From Trichloromonas sp034002365 (GTDB lineage: Bacteria > Desulfobacterota > Desulfuromonadia > Desulfuromonadales > Trichloromonadaceae): a stretch of 8,595 nt of DNA. A model generated the notes under the pieces. That model did no database searches. It saw only the letters and a program-made list of their open reading frames with translations, and was not told the DNA's origin. Positions 1-7,020 of the stretch are shown piece by piece (position 1 is the stretch's first letter; every line of letters starts with the position of its first letter). Location of the stretch: positions 1 to 8,595 of the forward strand of contig JAVFAR010000112.1 in assembly GCA_034002365.1 (NCBI GenBank). Reading direction: 5' to 3'. A program made the translations under genes and the position numbers.

Positions 1-12
1 AAAGGAACCCCC

Positions 13-825
13 ATGCTTGTCGTCGCCTGTATCAAGCAGGTCCCTGACACCACCCAGGTGCAGATCGATCCGGTCACCAACACCCTGGTGCGCGAAGGGA
101 TCCCCTTCATCGTCAACCCCTACGATACCCATGCCCTGGAGGAGTGCCTGCGGCTCAAGGATCGTTTCGGTGTGCGCGTCGCCGCCCTCTCCATGGGCCC
201 GCGCAATGCCGAAGCCACTTTGCGCAAGGCCCGCGCATTGGGGGTGGATGATGCTATCCTGCTCAGCGACCGCTGCTTCGGCGGCGCCGACACTCTGGCG
301 ACCAGCCGGGTCCTGGCGGCGGCCATCGAGCGTCTCGGGCAAACGGAAGAGGTGGCTCTGGTCTTCTGCGGCAAGCAGACCATCGACGGCGATACCGCCC
401 AGACCGGTCCCGGCATCGCCACCCGTCTGGGCTTTGCCCAGCTGACCCTGGTCGACCGCATCGAACATCTCGATCTGGAAAACCGCCGGGTCCGGGTACG
501 GCGCAAGCTCGAGGGGCGGCATGAGATCGTCGAGGCGCCCCTGCCGGCGATGATCACGGTGGTGCGGGAACTCAACCGGCCGCGCTATCCCACCGTCCCC
601 ATGCGCCTGGCGGCGGCCGAAGCGGAGATCACCCTGTGGAACAACCAGGTCTTACAGCTCGATGAAAAGACCGTGGGGCTGAAGGGGTCGCCGACCTGGG
701 TCAGCAAGATTTTCTCCCCGGAACGGGCCAAGGGGGAGATCATCGGCGACGGTCTGAACGATCCCGTCGGCACGGCCAATGAGCTCATCGACAAGCTGCT
801 GAGCAAGGATCTGCTGGTTCTGTAA
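13..825 (+). CDS. etfB: Electron transfer flavoprotein, beta subunit
   Basis: EtfB pairs with EtfA to form the soluble flavoprotein that accepts electrons from dehydrogenases, typically acyl-CoA dehydrogenases, and passes them to a quinone-linked oxidoreductase. The 270-residue protein has the usual family length. Visible family motifs are CIKQVPDT at residues 6-13, the NPYDTHALEE segment at 35-44, the nucleotide-binding stretch GKQTIDGDTAQTGPG at 120-134, and the conserved EAPLPAMITVVRELNRPRYP at 174-193. The start is supported by AAAGGA at bases 1-6, six bases ahead of the ATG. It is the first visible gene of a plus-strand unit with etfA (51 bp downstream) and a membrane Fe-S oxidoreductase. 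The operon promoter, and any upstream dehydrogenase gene, would lie outside the window. The family assignment is secure; the electron donor, and whether the ETF is bifurcating, cannot be decided from this sequence alone. Confidence 0.95.
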   Translation: MLVVACIKQVPDTTQVQIDPVTNTLVREGIPFIVNPYDTHALEECLRLKDRFGVRVAALSMGPRNAEATLRKARALGVDDAILLSDRCFGGADTLATSRVLAAAIERLGQTEEVALVFCGKQTIDGDTAQTGPGIATRLGFAQLTLVDRIEHLDLENRRVRVRRKLEGRHEIVEAPLPAMITVVRELNRPRYPTVPMRLAAAEAEITLWNNQVLQLDEKTVGLKGSPTWVSKIFSPERAKGEIIGDGLNDPVGTANELIDKLLSKDLLVL

Positions 826-837
826 ATCACTCATTTT

Positions 838-861
838 CGCCGGCTTCCGGCGGATGTTCAT
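838..861 (+). other. Intercistronic hairpins between etfB and etfA
   Basis: A perfect 6-bp stem, CGCCGG-CTT-CCGGCG, spans 838-852. A second small inverted repeat, GGAT-GTTC-ATCC, follows at 850-861 and overlaps the first, so the two cannot both form fully. There is no T-tract, so this is not an intrinsic terminator. It sits just upstream of the etfA ribosome-binding site (GGGGA at 865-869). It might affect mRNA stability or the relative translation of the two ETF subunits, but that role is inferred from position only. Confidence 0.35.
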
Positions 862-876
862 CCTGGGGATTCCGCA

Positions 877-2223
877 ATGGAAAAAAAAGCCAAAGTCAAG
901 AAGCCGCGCGGCGTGGCCCGCCTCATCGAAGGACGCTGTATCGCCTGCGGCGAGCGCTGCATGAGCGTCTGTCCGGTGGACGCCATCGTCATGGACGAGC
1001 AGGGGGCGCCGATCATCGATGCGCCCAAGTGCATCGGCTGCGTCAAGTGCGTCAAGATCTGCCCGGCCGCCGCCCTGGAGATGTACTTCACTCCCGAGGA
1101 ACAAAAAATTCTCGACGAGCTGGCCAAGGAAAAAGGGGGCGCGGCCGTTGAGGAAGAGGTGGACGAGGAGACCGCCCGCCTGCAGAAGATGCTCGCCGCC
1201 TATCGCGGGGTCTGGGTCTTCATCGAGCAGACCGACGGCGAGGCTGCCAAGGTCTCCTGGGAGCTTCTCGGCACCGGTGCCGAGCTCGCCAGGCAGCTGA
1301 AGGTCGAACTCTGTGCCGTCGTCATCGGCAGCGAAGTCGAGCATCTCTGCGCCGAGGCCTTCGCCTACGGCGCCGACAAGGCCTATCTGCTCGACGCTCC
1401 CGTCTACCGCCATTACCGTACCCAGCCGTACAATGAGGCGATCTGCCGGCTCATCGCCAAATACAAGCCCGAAGTCATTCTCATGGGCGCCACCGGTCTC
1501 GGCCGGGATCTCGCCGGGGCCGTGGCGACCGTGGTCAAGACCGGTCTGACCGCCGACTGCACCGGGCTCAGCATCGACGACAAGCGCAACCTCATGCAGA
1601 CCCGGCCGGCTTTCGGCGGCAACATCATGGCCACCATCATGTGCGACAAATTCCGTCCGCAGATGGCCACGGTGCGCCCCCATGTCATGTCCATGCCCGA
1701 CTTCGCCGAAGGGCGCTCGGGGACGGTCGTGCGCGAGGATTTCGCTCCCGTCGAGGAGGATATCCTGACCAAGGTGCTGGAAGTTATCAGCGACCGGGAC
1801 GGGCAGGATCATGTCGATATCGCCGGGGCCGAGTTCATCGTTTCCGGCGGCCGCGGCATGGTCAACCGCGAGAACTTCGTTCTCTTGCAGCAGCTCGCCA
1901 ATGAAATCGGCGCCGTGGTCGGCGCCTCGCGCAGCGCCGTCGATGCCGGCTGGATGGCCCATGACCGCCAGGTCGGTCAGACCGGCAAGACGGTGCGGCC
2001 CAAGGTCTACATCGCCTGCGGCATCAGCGGCGCGATTCAGCACATGGTCGGCATGCAGGATTCGGACATTATCATCGCCATCAATCGCGACAAGGATGCG
2101 CCGATCTTTCAGATCGCCACCTACGGGATCGTCGGCGATCTTTTCCAGATCGTGCCGGCATTGACCCGGCGCCTGCGTGAGTTGCGCAAAGCCGCCGGCC
2201 GCCCCGAACGGGCCGCCTCCTAG
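877..2223 (+). CDS. etfA: Electron transfer flavoprotein, alpha subunit with N-terminal 2[4Fe-4S] ferredoxin domain
   Basis: This is the FAD-carrying alpha subunit of ETF, 448 residues, longer than a plain EtfA (about 320) because of an N-terminal ferredoxin module. Two [4Fe-4S] motifs are visible: C21-x2-C24-x3-C28-x3-C32-P, whose third spacing is slightly relaxed, and a standard C52-x2-C55-x2-C58-x3-C62-P. An acidic linker (about 85-100) leads to the ETF N-terminal domain from about 110. The FAD-binding C-terminal domain follows, with SGGRGM (323-328), GASRSAVDAGW (349-359), QVGQTGK (365-371), GISGAIQH (382-389) and INRDKDAPIFQIATYGIVGDL (402-422). GGGGA at 865-869, seven bases upstream, supports the ATG. 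The membrane oxidoreductase starts 29 bp after the stop. The extra clusters probably give an additional electron entry or exit point, as in ferredoxin-fused EtfA of other anaerobes; their partner is not shown by the sequence. Confidence 0.95.
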   Translation: MEKKAKVKKPRGVARLIEGRCIACGERCMSVCPVDAIVMDEQGAPIIDAPKCIGCVKCVKICPAAALEMYFTPEEQKILDELAKEKGGAAVEEEVDEETARLQKMLAAYRGVWVFIEQTDGEAAKVSWELLGTGAELARQLKVELCAVVIGSEVEHLCAEAFAYGADKAYLLDAPVYRHYRTQPYNEAICRLIAKYKPEVILMGATGLGRDLAGAVATVVKTGLTADCTGLSIDDKRNLMQTRPAFGGNIMATIMCDKFRPQMATVRPHVMSMPDFAEGRSGTVVREDFAPVEEDILTKVLEVISDRDGQDHVDIAGAEFIVSGGRGMVNRENFVLLQQLANEIGAVVGASRSAVDAGWMAHDRQVGQTGKTVRPKVYIACGISGAIQHMVGMQDSDIIIAINRDKDAPIFQIATYGIVGDLFQIVPALTRRLRELRKAAGRPERAAS

Positions 2224-2252
2224 CCTACTTTTTCGCATAGCGGGGAAATTAT

Positions 2253-4226
2253 ATGACCTTCAGTGGATTCACCGTTCTTCTGCTCTTTGGCGCCTCCGGC
2301 GGTTTTTTTCTGTGGAGCCTCTATCAGCGCCTGGGACTGGTGCGGTTCGGCCGTGACGAGAACCGCTTCGATCGCGTCGACGAGCGTCTGCGCAGCGTTC
2401 TCATCTATGTTTTCGGACAGAAGCGGGTGCTGGCCCGCCCCTTCGGCATCAACCACGCCATCTTTTTCTGGGCCTGCGTGCTGCTGATGGCGGTCAATGC
2501 CGAGTTCGTGCTCGGCGGCATCTTTCCGGGGGCGCGCCTGTCGGTACTGCCGGGTCTCTTCTACTTCCCCATCCGTTTCGTCTCCGACCTGGTCAGCCTG
2601 CTGACCCTGTGTGCGGTCGTCGCCGCCCTCATCCGGCGAACCTTCTTCCCCCTTTATCCCGAGGCGCGCAATTTCGAAGGCTATTTCATCGTCGCCGTCA
2701 TCGCCGTTCACATGCTCGCCTATTTCGGCATCAGCGGCGCCGAAGTGGCTCTCGGCCATGAGCGGGCGGCGGGCTGGATGCCCGTTTCGGCGGCCTTCGC
2801 CCAGGCCTTTTCCGGTTTCGGCGAAGTCGGTCTGGAACGCATCCACGGCTTTTTCTGGATGGTACACGCCCTTGCCCTGCTGATCCTCTTCAACTATCTG
2901 ATCCCCTACAGCAAGCATCTGCACGTTTTCACCGCTATCGGCAACTGTTTCTTCCGCAGCCTGGAAAAGCCCAACACCCAGCCCCGCGAAACTTTCGCCC
3001 TTGATCTTCCCCTGGGCGCCGACCGGCCCACGCGGATGACCTGGAAGGATCTTTTCGACGGCTTCGCCTGCACCGAGTGCGGCCGCTGCGAGGATGTCTG
3101 CCCGGCCCATAACACTGGTAAAAAACTCAACCCCCGCCAGGTCGTGCATGATCTCAAGGTCAACCTGCTGGAGAACGGCCCGGCCCTCAAGAACGGCGGC
3201 GAACCGCCCTTGCCGCTGATCGGCGAGGCCGGGGAGGGGAGCTGCAGCGAAGAGGCGATCTGGGATTGCACCACCTGCGGCGCCTGTCTGGAAGCCTGTC
3301 CGGTCTTTATCGAGCACCCCCAGAAGCTGGTGAAGATGCGCCGCCATCTGGTGCAGATGGAAGCCAAGTTTCCCGACGAGCTGCTCAATCTTTTCGAGAA
3401 CATGGAACAGCGCAGCAACCCCTGGGGGATGGCCCCGGCCGAGCGCGGCAAGTGGGCGGCGCTGCTCGATCCCCGGGAGTTCGCGGCGGATCAGACCGAA
3501 TACCTTTTCTTCGTCGGCTGCGCCGGTGCCTTCGATACCCGGAACAAGCATGTAACCGTGGCGGTGGCGACCATCCTCAACGCCGCCGGGGTTTCCTGGG
3601 GTATTCTCGGCAAGGAGGAGCTCTGCTGCGGCGACAGCGTCCGCCGCCTCGGCAACGAGTTCGTCTTCGAGCGCATGGCCCTGAAAAACGTCGAGCTGCT
3701 CAAGGCGCGGGGGGTGAAGAAGGTCATCACCCAGTGTCCCCATTGTTTCAGTACCCTGAAGAACGACTACCGCCAGTTCGGTCTGGAACTCGAAGTCGTC
3801 CACCACAGCCAGCTCATCGCCCAACTGATAGCCGACGGCCGGCTCAAACTGCCCAAGCCGATGAACTTCGGGCGCACCATCTTCCACGACTCCTGCTATC
3901 TGGGACGCCATAACGACACCTATCAGGCGCCCCGGCAACTCATCGAAGCGGCCACCGGCTTCCCGCCGGCGGAGTTCGAGCGCAAGCGGGAAAATTCCTT
4001 CTGCTGCGGTGCCGGCGGCGGGCGCATGTGGATGGAGGAACGCAGCGGCGAACGCATCAACCGCGAGCGGGTCAAGGAAGCCCTGACCGTCGCCCCCGAT
4101 ACCCTCTGCGTCAGCTGTCCCTACTGCATGACCATGCTGGTCGACGGCCTCAAGGATGAGAAGGCCGAGAACGTCCAGGTCCGGGATGTCGCGGAACTGG
4201 TGGCCGAGGCCCTTCAGCAGGGCTAG
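2253..4226 (+). CDS. Membrane-bound Fe-S oxidoreductase, likely ETF:menaquinone oxidoreductase (EMO type)
   Basis: This 657-residue protein joins a membrane part to a cytoplasmic HdrD/GlpC-like part. Hydrophobic segments lie near residues 5-25, 66-90, 104-127, 143-165 and 195-218, with candidate heme b histidines including H68, H153, H198 and H205, as in NarI-like cytochromes. Two cubane [4Fe-4S] motifs follow: C273-x2-C276-x2-C279-x3-C283-P and C339-x2-C342-x2-C345-x3-C349-P. Two complete CCG domains come next: C423, C458-C459, C495-x2-C498, and C548, C584-C585, C622-x2-C625. CCG domains bind noncubane clusters in HdrB. Proteins of this layout beside etfBA are known as EMO, moving electrons from reduced ETF to menaquinone during acyl-CoA oxidation. 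GGGGA at 2242-2246 supports the start. The adjacency to etfBA makes this role the best reading; a generic heterodisulfide-reductase-like role is the alternative. Confidence 0.88.
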   Translation: MTFSGFTVLLLFGASGGFFLWSLYQRLGLVRFGRDENRFDRVDERLRSVLIYVFGQKRVLARPFGINHAIFFWACVLLMAVNAEFVLGGIFPGARLSVLPGLFYFPIRFVSDLVSLLTLCAVVAALIRRTFFPLYPEARNFEGYFIVAVIAVHMLAYFGISGAEVALGHERAAGWMPVSAAFAQAFSGFGEVGLERIHGFFWMVHALALLILFNYLIPYSKHLHVFTAIGNCFFRSLEKPNTQPRETFALDLPLGADRPTRMTWKDLFDGFACTECGRCEDVCPAHNTGKKLNPRQVVHDLKVNLLENGPALKNGGEPPLPLIGEAGEGSCSEEAIWDCTTCGACLEACPVFIEHPQKLVKMRRHLVQMEAKFPDELLNLFENMEQRSNPWGMAPAERGKWAALLDPREFAADQTEYLFFVGCAGAFDTRNKHVTVAVATILNAAGVSWGILGKEELCCGDSVRRLGNEFVFERMALKNVELLKARGVKKVITQCPHCFSTLKNDYRQFGLELEVVHHSQLIAQLIADGRLKLPKPMNFGRTIFHDSCYLGRHNDTYQAPRQLIEAATGFPPAEFERKRENSFCCGAGGGRMWMEERSGERINRERVKEALTVAPDTLCVSCPYCMTMLVDGLKDEKAENVQVRDVAELVAEALQQG

Positions 4227-4241
4227 CCGGTTTTCTCCATC

Positions 4242-4295
4242 CCCCGCCAACAAAAAACGGCAGCCGTCACGGGCTGCCGTTTTTTGTTGGCGGGG
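4242..4295. terminator. Bidirectional intrinsic terminator with a perfect 24-bp stem
   Basis: The left arm (4242-4265) and right arm (4272-4295) are perfectly complementary over 24 bp around a 6-base loop (4266-4271). The core is an 8-bp GC-rich stem, CGGCAGCC/GGCTGCCG, flanked by an A6 tract on one side and a T6 tract on the other, so a hairpin plus U-tract forms on either strand. A further GC-rich outer stem lies beyond these tracts. It separates two convergent genes: the plus-strand oxidoreductase stops at 4226, and the ptsP stop codon (4296-4298 on the plus map) directly abuts the repeat. Confidence 0.95.
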
Positions 4296-6635
4296 TCAGT
4301 CCACCTGAACGATCTCCTTCAGCACCTCGACCAGATAGGCGCGGATTTTGGCGCTTTCGCTGAATGTCAGCACCTCGCGCGCGGCCTTGACGGCGACGGC
4401 GGAATCGAGGTCGCGGAGGAAGGCCTTGATGCGCGGGATGAAGGGGGCGGGCATGGAGAATTCACGGATGCCCATGCCGTAGAGGACGAGGAAGTTCATC
4501 GGATCGGAGGCCATTTCGCCGCACAGGCACAGGCCTTTCCCCTGACGCCGGGCGACGTTGGTCACCTGGTCGAGGGCGCGCAGCACGGCCGGATGGAGCG
4601 GGTCGTAATATTTGTTGACCAGGGGATTGTTGCGGTCGGCGGCGAGCATGTACTGGATGAGGTCGTTGGTGCCCAGGGCGAAGAAATCGACATCCCGCGC
4701 CAGCTGTTCGGCCATCTGCACGGCGGAAGGCACTTCGATCATGATGCCGGTGGGGACATGGGTGGCGAAGGGCGTTCCTTCCCGGCGCAGGTTGGCGCGT
4801 GCCTCTTCGATCACCTCCCGGCAGGCATGGACTTCCTCCATCCCCGAGATCATGGGGAAGAGCAGCTTGACCGGTCCGTGCGCGCCGGCCATGAGGATCG
4901 CTTCGATCTGGGTGCGGAAGATGTCGCGGTTGTCCAGGGATACCCGCACCGAGCGCCAGCCCATGAAGGGGTTGTCCTCCCGGGGGGGGCTGAAGTAGGG
5001 GAGCCCCTTGTCGCCGCCGATATCGAGAGTGCGGATGGTGACAGGGTAGCCGGGGAAGTTCTCCACCACCTTGCGGTAGAGCTGGTACTGATCGTCGCGG
5101 TCGGGAAAGCTCCCCCGGGTCATGTAGGGGAACTCGGTGCGATAGAGGCCGACCCCCTCGGCGCCGTTACGCAGGGCGATATTGACGTCGCTGAGCAGGC
5201 CGATGTTGGCGCGCAGGATGACCTTCTCGCCGTCCCGGCTCGCCGCCGACAGATCGCGGAACTCTTCGAGCCGGTGCAGTTCGCGGCTGGCGTCCGCTTG
5301 CAGGCGGCGGTACTCCTCGGTGATGTGCGGCGCCGGGTTGACGTAGAAACAGCCCGAATTGGCGTCGAGAATGACCTGGGTTTCCGGCGGGGTGGAGCGC
5401 ACCACCGCCTTGACCCCGACCAGGGCGGGGATGCCCAGGGCCTTGGCCATGATCACCGCATGGGAGTTGCGTTCCCCGGTTTCGGTAACGATCCCCCGGA
5501 TATGTTCATGGTCGAGAGTGGCCATGTCCGAGGGGAGGATTTCGCGGGCGACGAGAATGCCCGGGTGCTTGAGCTGCAGGGGATTGTGCAGGGTGTCGCC
5601 GAGGTTGGCCAGCAGCCGGCGGCCGATGTCCTTGATGTCGGCGGCCCGTTCCCGCAGGTAGGGATCTTCCATGCGCTCGAAGGCTTCGAGGTATTCGCCG
5701 ACGACCTTCTTCAGGGCGAAGGCGACGCTGTGCCCGGCGTGGATTTCCCGCCGCAGTTTTTCCAGAAAGCTGCGATCCTCCAGAAACATCAAATGGGTGT
5801 GGAAGATCGCCGCGTCGTTCTGGGAGAGGCGCTCGGCCACCCGTTTTTCCAGGAAGATCGTCTGGATGCGCGTCTTTTCCAGGGTCAGTTCGAGCTGTCG
5901 AAGTTCCGAGTCGACCTCGACCGGCTCATCCTCCAGGGTTTCGGGAAACCCCAGATTGTCGTCGAGGACGTAGGCCACGCCCGAGGCCAGGCCGGGGCAG
6001 GCCACCGTGCCGCGCAGGGCGCCGTTGGTCTGCCCGGGCGCGGGGCGCTCCTTGTCGATCAGGCTCCGGCGGGTCTTTTCCAGTTCGAGGGCGAAGGCGC
6101 TCTTTTCTTCTTCCTTTTTGCGGATGGAGTCGAGCAGGCGGGCGTTGATGACGATGGAGGAAACCTGGAAGGCGATGGTCGAGAGGGTGCTGATGTCGTC
6201 GGTGCTGAACTGGCGGGGGGCGACGGTCTGGATGGTCAGCACGCCGATGGGGGTCTTGCGGTCGAAGAGGGGGATGCCGAGGAAGGAATGATAGCGTTCC
6301 TCGCCCGTTTCTTTGAAATAGCGGTAGCGGGGGTGGGTTTTCGGTTCGAGGATCGCCACCACCTGCCCCTCTTCGGCGGCCAGGCCGGTAAGCCCCTCGC
6401 CGATCTTCAGGCTGACCTTGCCCACCGCCTCGGGGGAGAGGCCGATGCTCGCGCAGAGGCGCAGGGTTTCCCGATCCTCATCGAGCAGGTAGATGGAGCA
6501 GACCTCCGTCCCCATGCGGCGGGCCACCAGGGTAACGATATTGCGCAAGGTTTCATCGAGATCGTGGGACTGGAGGATCAGGGTGCTGATATCTTCCAGG
6601 ATGGTGACGCCCAGCCGGCCGCTGCCTGTGCCCAT
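4296..6635 (-). CDS. ptsP: Phosphoenolpyruvate-protein phosphotransferase PtsP (EI-Ntr) with GAF domain
   Basis: EI-Ntr takes phosphate from phosphoenolpyruvate onto a histidine and passes it to NPr and then EIIA-Ntr (PtsN), a regulatory chain with no dedicated sugar transport. The protein has 779 residues, near the usual length. A GAF domain covers about 10-165, followed by a charged helix (about 166-200) and the EI N-terminal domain (about 207-335). The phosphohistidine domain has ERNSHAVIMAKALGIPALVG with H392 as the likely phosphorylated residue. The PEP-binding barrel shows GLYRTEF (496-502), GGDKG (540-544), FPMISGMEEV (593-602), GIMIEVPSA (630-638), GTNDLIQYMLAADRNNP (655-671) and CGEMASDP with catalytic C705. 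In E. coli the GAF domain senses nitrogen status; here the ligand is unknown. The start has AGGA six bases upstream and matches the expected GAF N-terminus. No ptsN, NPr or rpoN gene lies in the window. The upstream region holds a sigma-54 promoter followed by a terminator hairpin. Confidence 0.95.
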   Translation of the reverse strand: MGTGSGRLGVTILEDISTLILQSHDLDETLRNIVTLVARRMGTEVCSIYLLDEDRETLRLCASIGLSPEAVGKVSLKIGEGLTGLAAEEGQVVAILEPKTHPRYRYFKETGEERYHSFLGIPLFDRKTPIGVLTIQTVAPRQFSTDDISTLSTIAFQVSSIVINARLLDSIRKKEEEKSAFALELEKTRRSLIDKERPAPGQTNGALRGTVACPGLASGVAYVLDDNLGFPETLEDEPVEVDSELRQLELTLEKTRIQTIFLEKRVAERLSQNDAAIFHTHLMFLEDRSFLEKLRREIHAGHSVAFALKKVVGEYLEAFERMEDPYLRERAADIKDIGRRLLANLGDTLHNPLQLKHPGILVAREILPSDMATLDHEHIRGIVTETGERNSHAVIMAKALGIPALVGVKAVVRSTPPETQVILDANSGCFYVNPAPHITEEYRRLQADASRELHRLEEFRDLSAASRDGEKVILRANIGLLSDVNIALRNGAEGVGLYRTEFPYMTRGSFPDRDDQYQLYRKVVENFPGYPVTIRTLDIGGDKGLPYFSPPREDNPFMGWRSVRVSLDNRDIFRTQIEAILMAGAHGPVKLLFPMISGMEEVHACREVIEEARANLRREGTPFATHVPTGIMIEVPSAVQMAEQLARDVDFFALGTNDLIQYMLAADRNNPLVNKYYDPLHPAVLRALDQVTNVARRQGKGLCLCGEMASDPMNFLVLYGMGIREFSMPAPFIPRIKAFLRDLDSAVAVKAAREVLTFSESAKIRAYLVEVLKEIVQVD

Positions 6636-6719
6636 GGTCCTAAACCTTTAACGGTAAAAATTGTGCGGTGAGTTTGTCGATGAAGAAAATAATAACGAAA
6701 TTTTCATGGAACGGGGAAT

Positions 6720-6760
6720 AAAAAAAGCGCCGATCGGGGGAGAGAGGTCCCGGTCGGCGC
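6720..6760 (-). terminator. Intrinsic terminator on the minus strand upstream of ptsP
   Basis: On the minus strand, a 7-bp stem (GCGCCGA/TCGGCGC) continues through one C-A mismatch into four more pairs (CGGG/CCCG). It is capped by a 10-base pyrimidine-rich loop (ACCTCTCTCC, 6748-6739) and followed at once by seven T residues (6726-6720). This is a textbook Rho-independent terminator for minus-strand transcription. The plus strand has no T-tract on its exit side, so it acts in one direction. It lies 386 to 261 bp from neither gene end in a way that fits simple 3' processing: it is 260 bp past the upstream regulator's stop and 84 bp before the ptsP start, which suggests it ends a separate short transcript or acts as an attenuator. 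Confidence 0.85.
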
Positions 6761-6812
6761 AAAGGGGTGGGCAGTTTTCCTTATGTGAAGGATCTGTATC
6801 CCCGTCAATGAC
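6720..6812 (-). ncRNA. Candidate sigma-54-dependent small RNA (or attenuated ptsP leader), about 93 nt
   Basis: Counting 12 bases from the -12 GC of the sigma-54 promoter puts the start at a G at 6812. The transcript would end in the seven-U tract at 6726-6720, giving about 93 nt. Visible structure from the 5' end is a 5-bp hairpin, TCCTT-CACAT-AAGGA (6792-6778), which competes with GGAT-ACAG-ATCC (6801-6790); then a probably unpaired C-rich segment, GCCCACCCC (6772-6764); then the terminator hairpin with loop ACCTCTCTCC. C-rich and CCTCTC-type single-stranded segments are the kind that pair with Shine-Dalgarno sequences. A reading frame of 63 codons crosses this stretch, but it begins inside the promoter and runs through the terminator, so it is not a gene. 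I do not recognise a known RNA family. The alternative is a leader controlling ptsP by attenuation. Confidence 0.55.
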
Positions 6813-6822
6813 TTTGTAGATA

Positions 6823-6838
6823 AGCAAAGCATATGCCA
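6823..6838 (-). promoter_or_regulatory. Sigma-54 (-24/-12) promoter
   Basis: The minus-strand sequence TGGCATATGCTTTGCT matches the sigma-54 consensus TGGCACG-N4-TTGCW at TGGCA and TTGCT. GG is at 6837-6836 and GC at 6825-6824, with exactly ten bases between them, the required spacing. The predicted start is at 6812. Activation would need an enhancer-binding protein. One is encoded immediately upstream on the same strand (7021-8595), with an intact GAFTGA loop for contacting sigma-54. The downstream product is the short transcript ending at 6720 and, by read-through, possibly ptsP. Confidence 0.8.
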
Positions 6839-6840
6839 TT

Positions 6841-6950
6841 TTTGTTGATTTTGCGATTTGTTTTAGTCGCGCAGCGGTTTAATCCGTTTTCTGGGGTTTT
6901 AGAGAGCGAAAAATCTCAGTATTGGAGAGCTCTTAGGGTTTGCTTGCGGG
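6841..6950. promoter_or_regulatory. AT-rich region upstream of the sigma-54 promoter, with candidate activator sites
   Basis: This stretch is clearly richer in A and T than the coding sequence on either side and has no credible gene. It contains an imperfect 12-bp palindrome, CGGATTAAACCG on the minus strand (6875-6886), matching its own reverse complement at 10 of 12 positions. A separate GAGA-N8-TCTC inverted repeat overlaps 6901-6916, and a perfect 8-bp palindrome AGAGCTCT lies at 6926-6933. The first is centred about 69 bases upstream of the predicted start, so it could serve as an upstream activator site, but short palindromes occur by chance and no known operator is recognised. Confidence 0.3.
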
Positions 6951-6985
6951 AAAAAACGCCCTTTTTTGTTGAAGTGCGCCAGGGC
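6951..6985 (-). terminator. Possible weak terminator of the hydrogenase-sensor/sigma-54 activator gene
   Basis: On the minus strand, 36 bases past the stop codon, GCCCT (6985-6981) can pair with AGGGC (6962-6958), followed by G and six T residues (6956-6951). The stem is only 5 bp and the loop 18 bases, so it is a marginal intrinsic terminator. If it fails, transcription from the regulator gene would run on to the stronger terminator at 6760-6720. Confidence 0.3.
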
Positions 6986-7020
6986 CGGCTCAGAGTGGCC
7001 GTTGCCGTGTCAGTTTTGAC

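Noticed and set aside
652..4253. Long antisense frames over etfA (528 codons) and the membrane oxidoreductase (677 codons)
   Set aside because: Same GC-bias shadow effect; the sense genes have complete cysteine and FAD motifs, ribosome-binding sites and operon spacing, while the antisense frames show none of these.
4284..6671. A 795-codon open frame antisense to ptsP, longer than ptsP itself
   Set aside because: ptsP has all catalytic motifs in order. The antisense frame is low-complexity (rich in G, D, H, E, A), matches no family I recognise, and runs over the terminator and start region. It arises because GC-rich codon use avoids TTA, CTA and TCA.
6648..6839. A 63-codon minus-strand frame in the ptsP upstream region
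   Set aside because: Its ATG lies inside the sigma-54 promoter, upstream of the predicted transcript start, and the frame passes through the terminator hairpin. No ribosome-binding site was seen.
6841..6856. An IHF-like site near AATCAA just upstream of the sigma-54 promoter
   Set aside because: Only the first half of the consensus is present; the required TTR at the right distance is missing.
6636..7020. A cyclic-di-GMP (GEMM) riboswitch, common ahead of genes in this bacterial group
   Set aside because: No GEMM core segments were found on the minus strand between 7020 and 6636.
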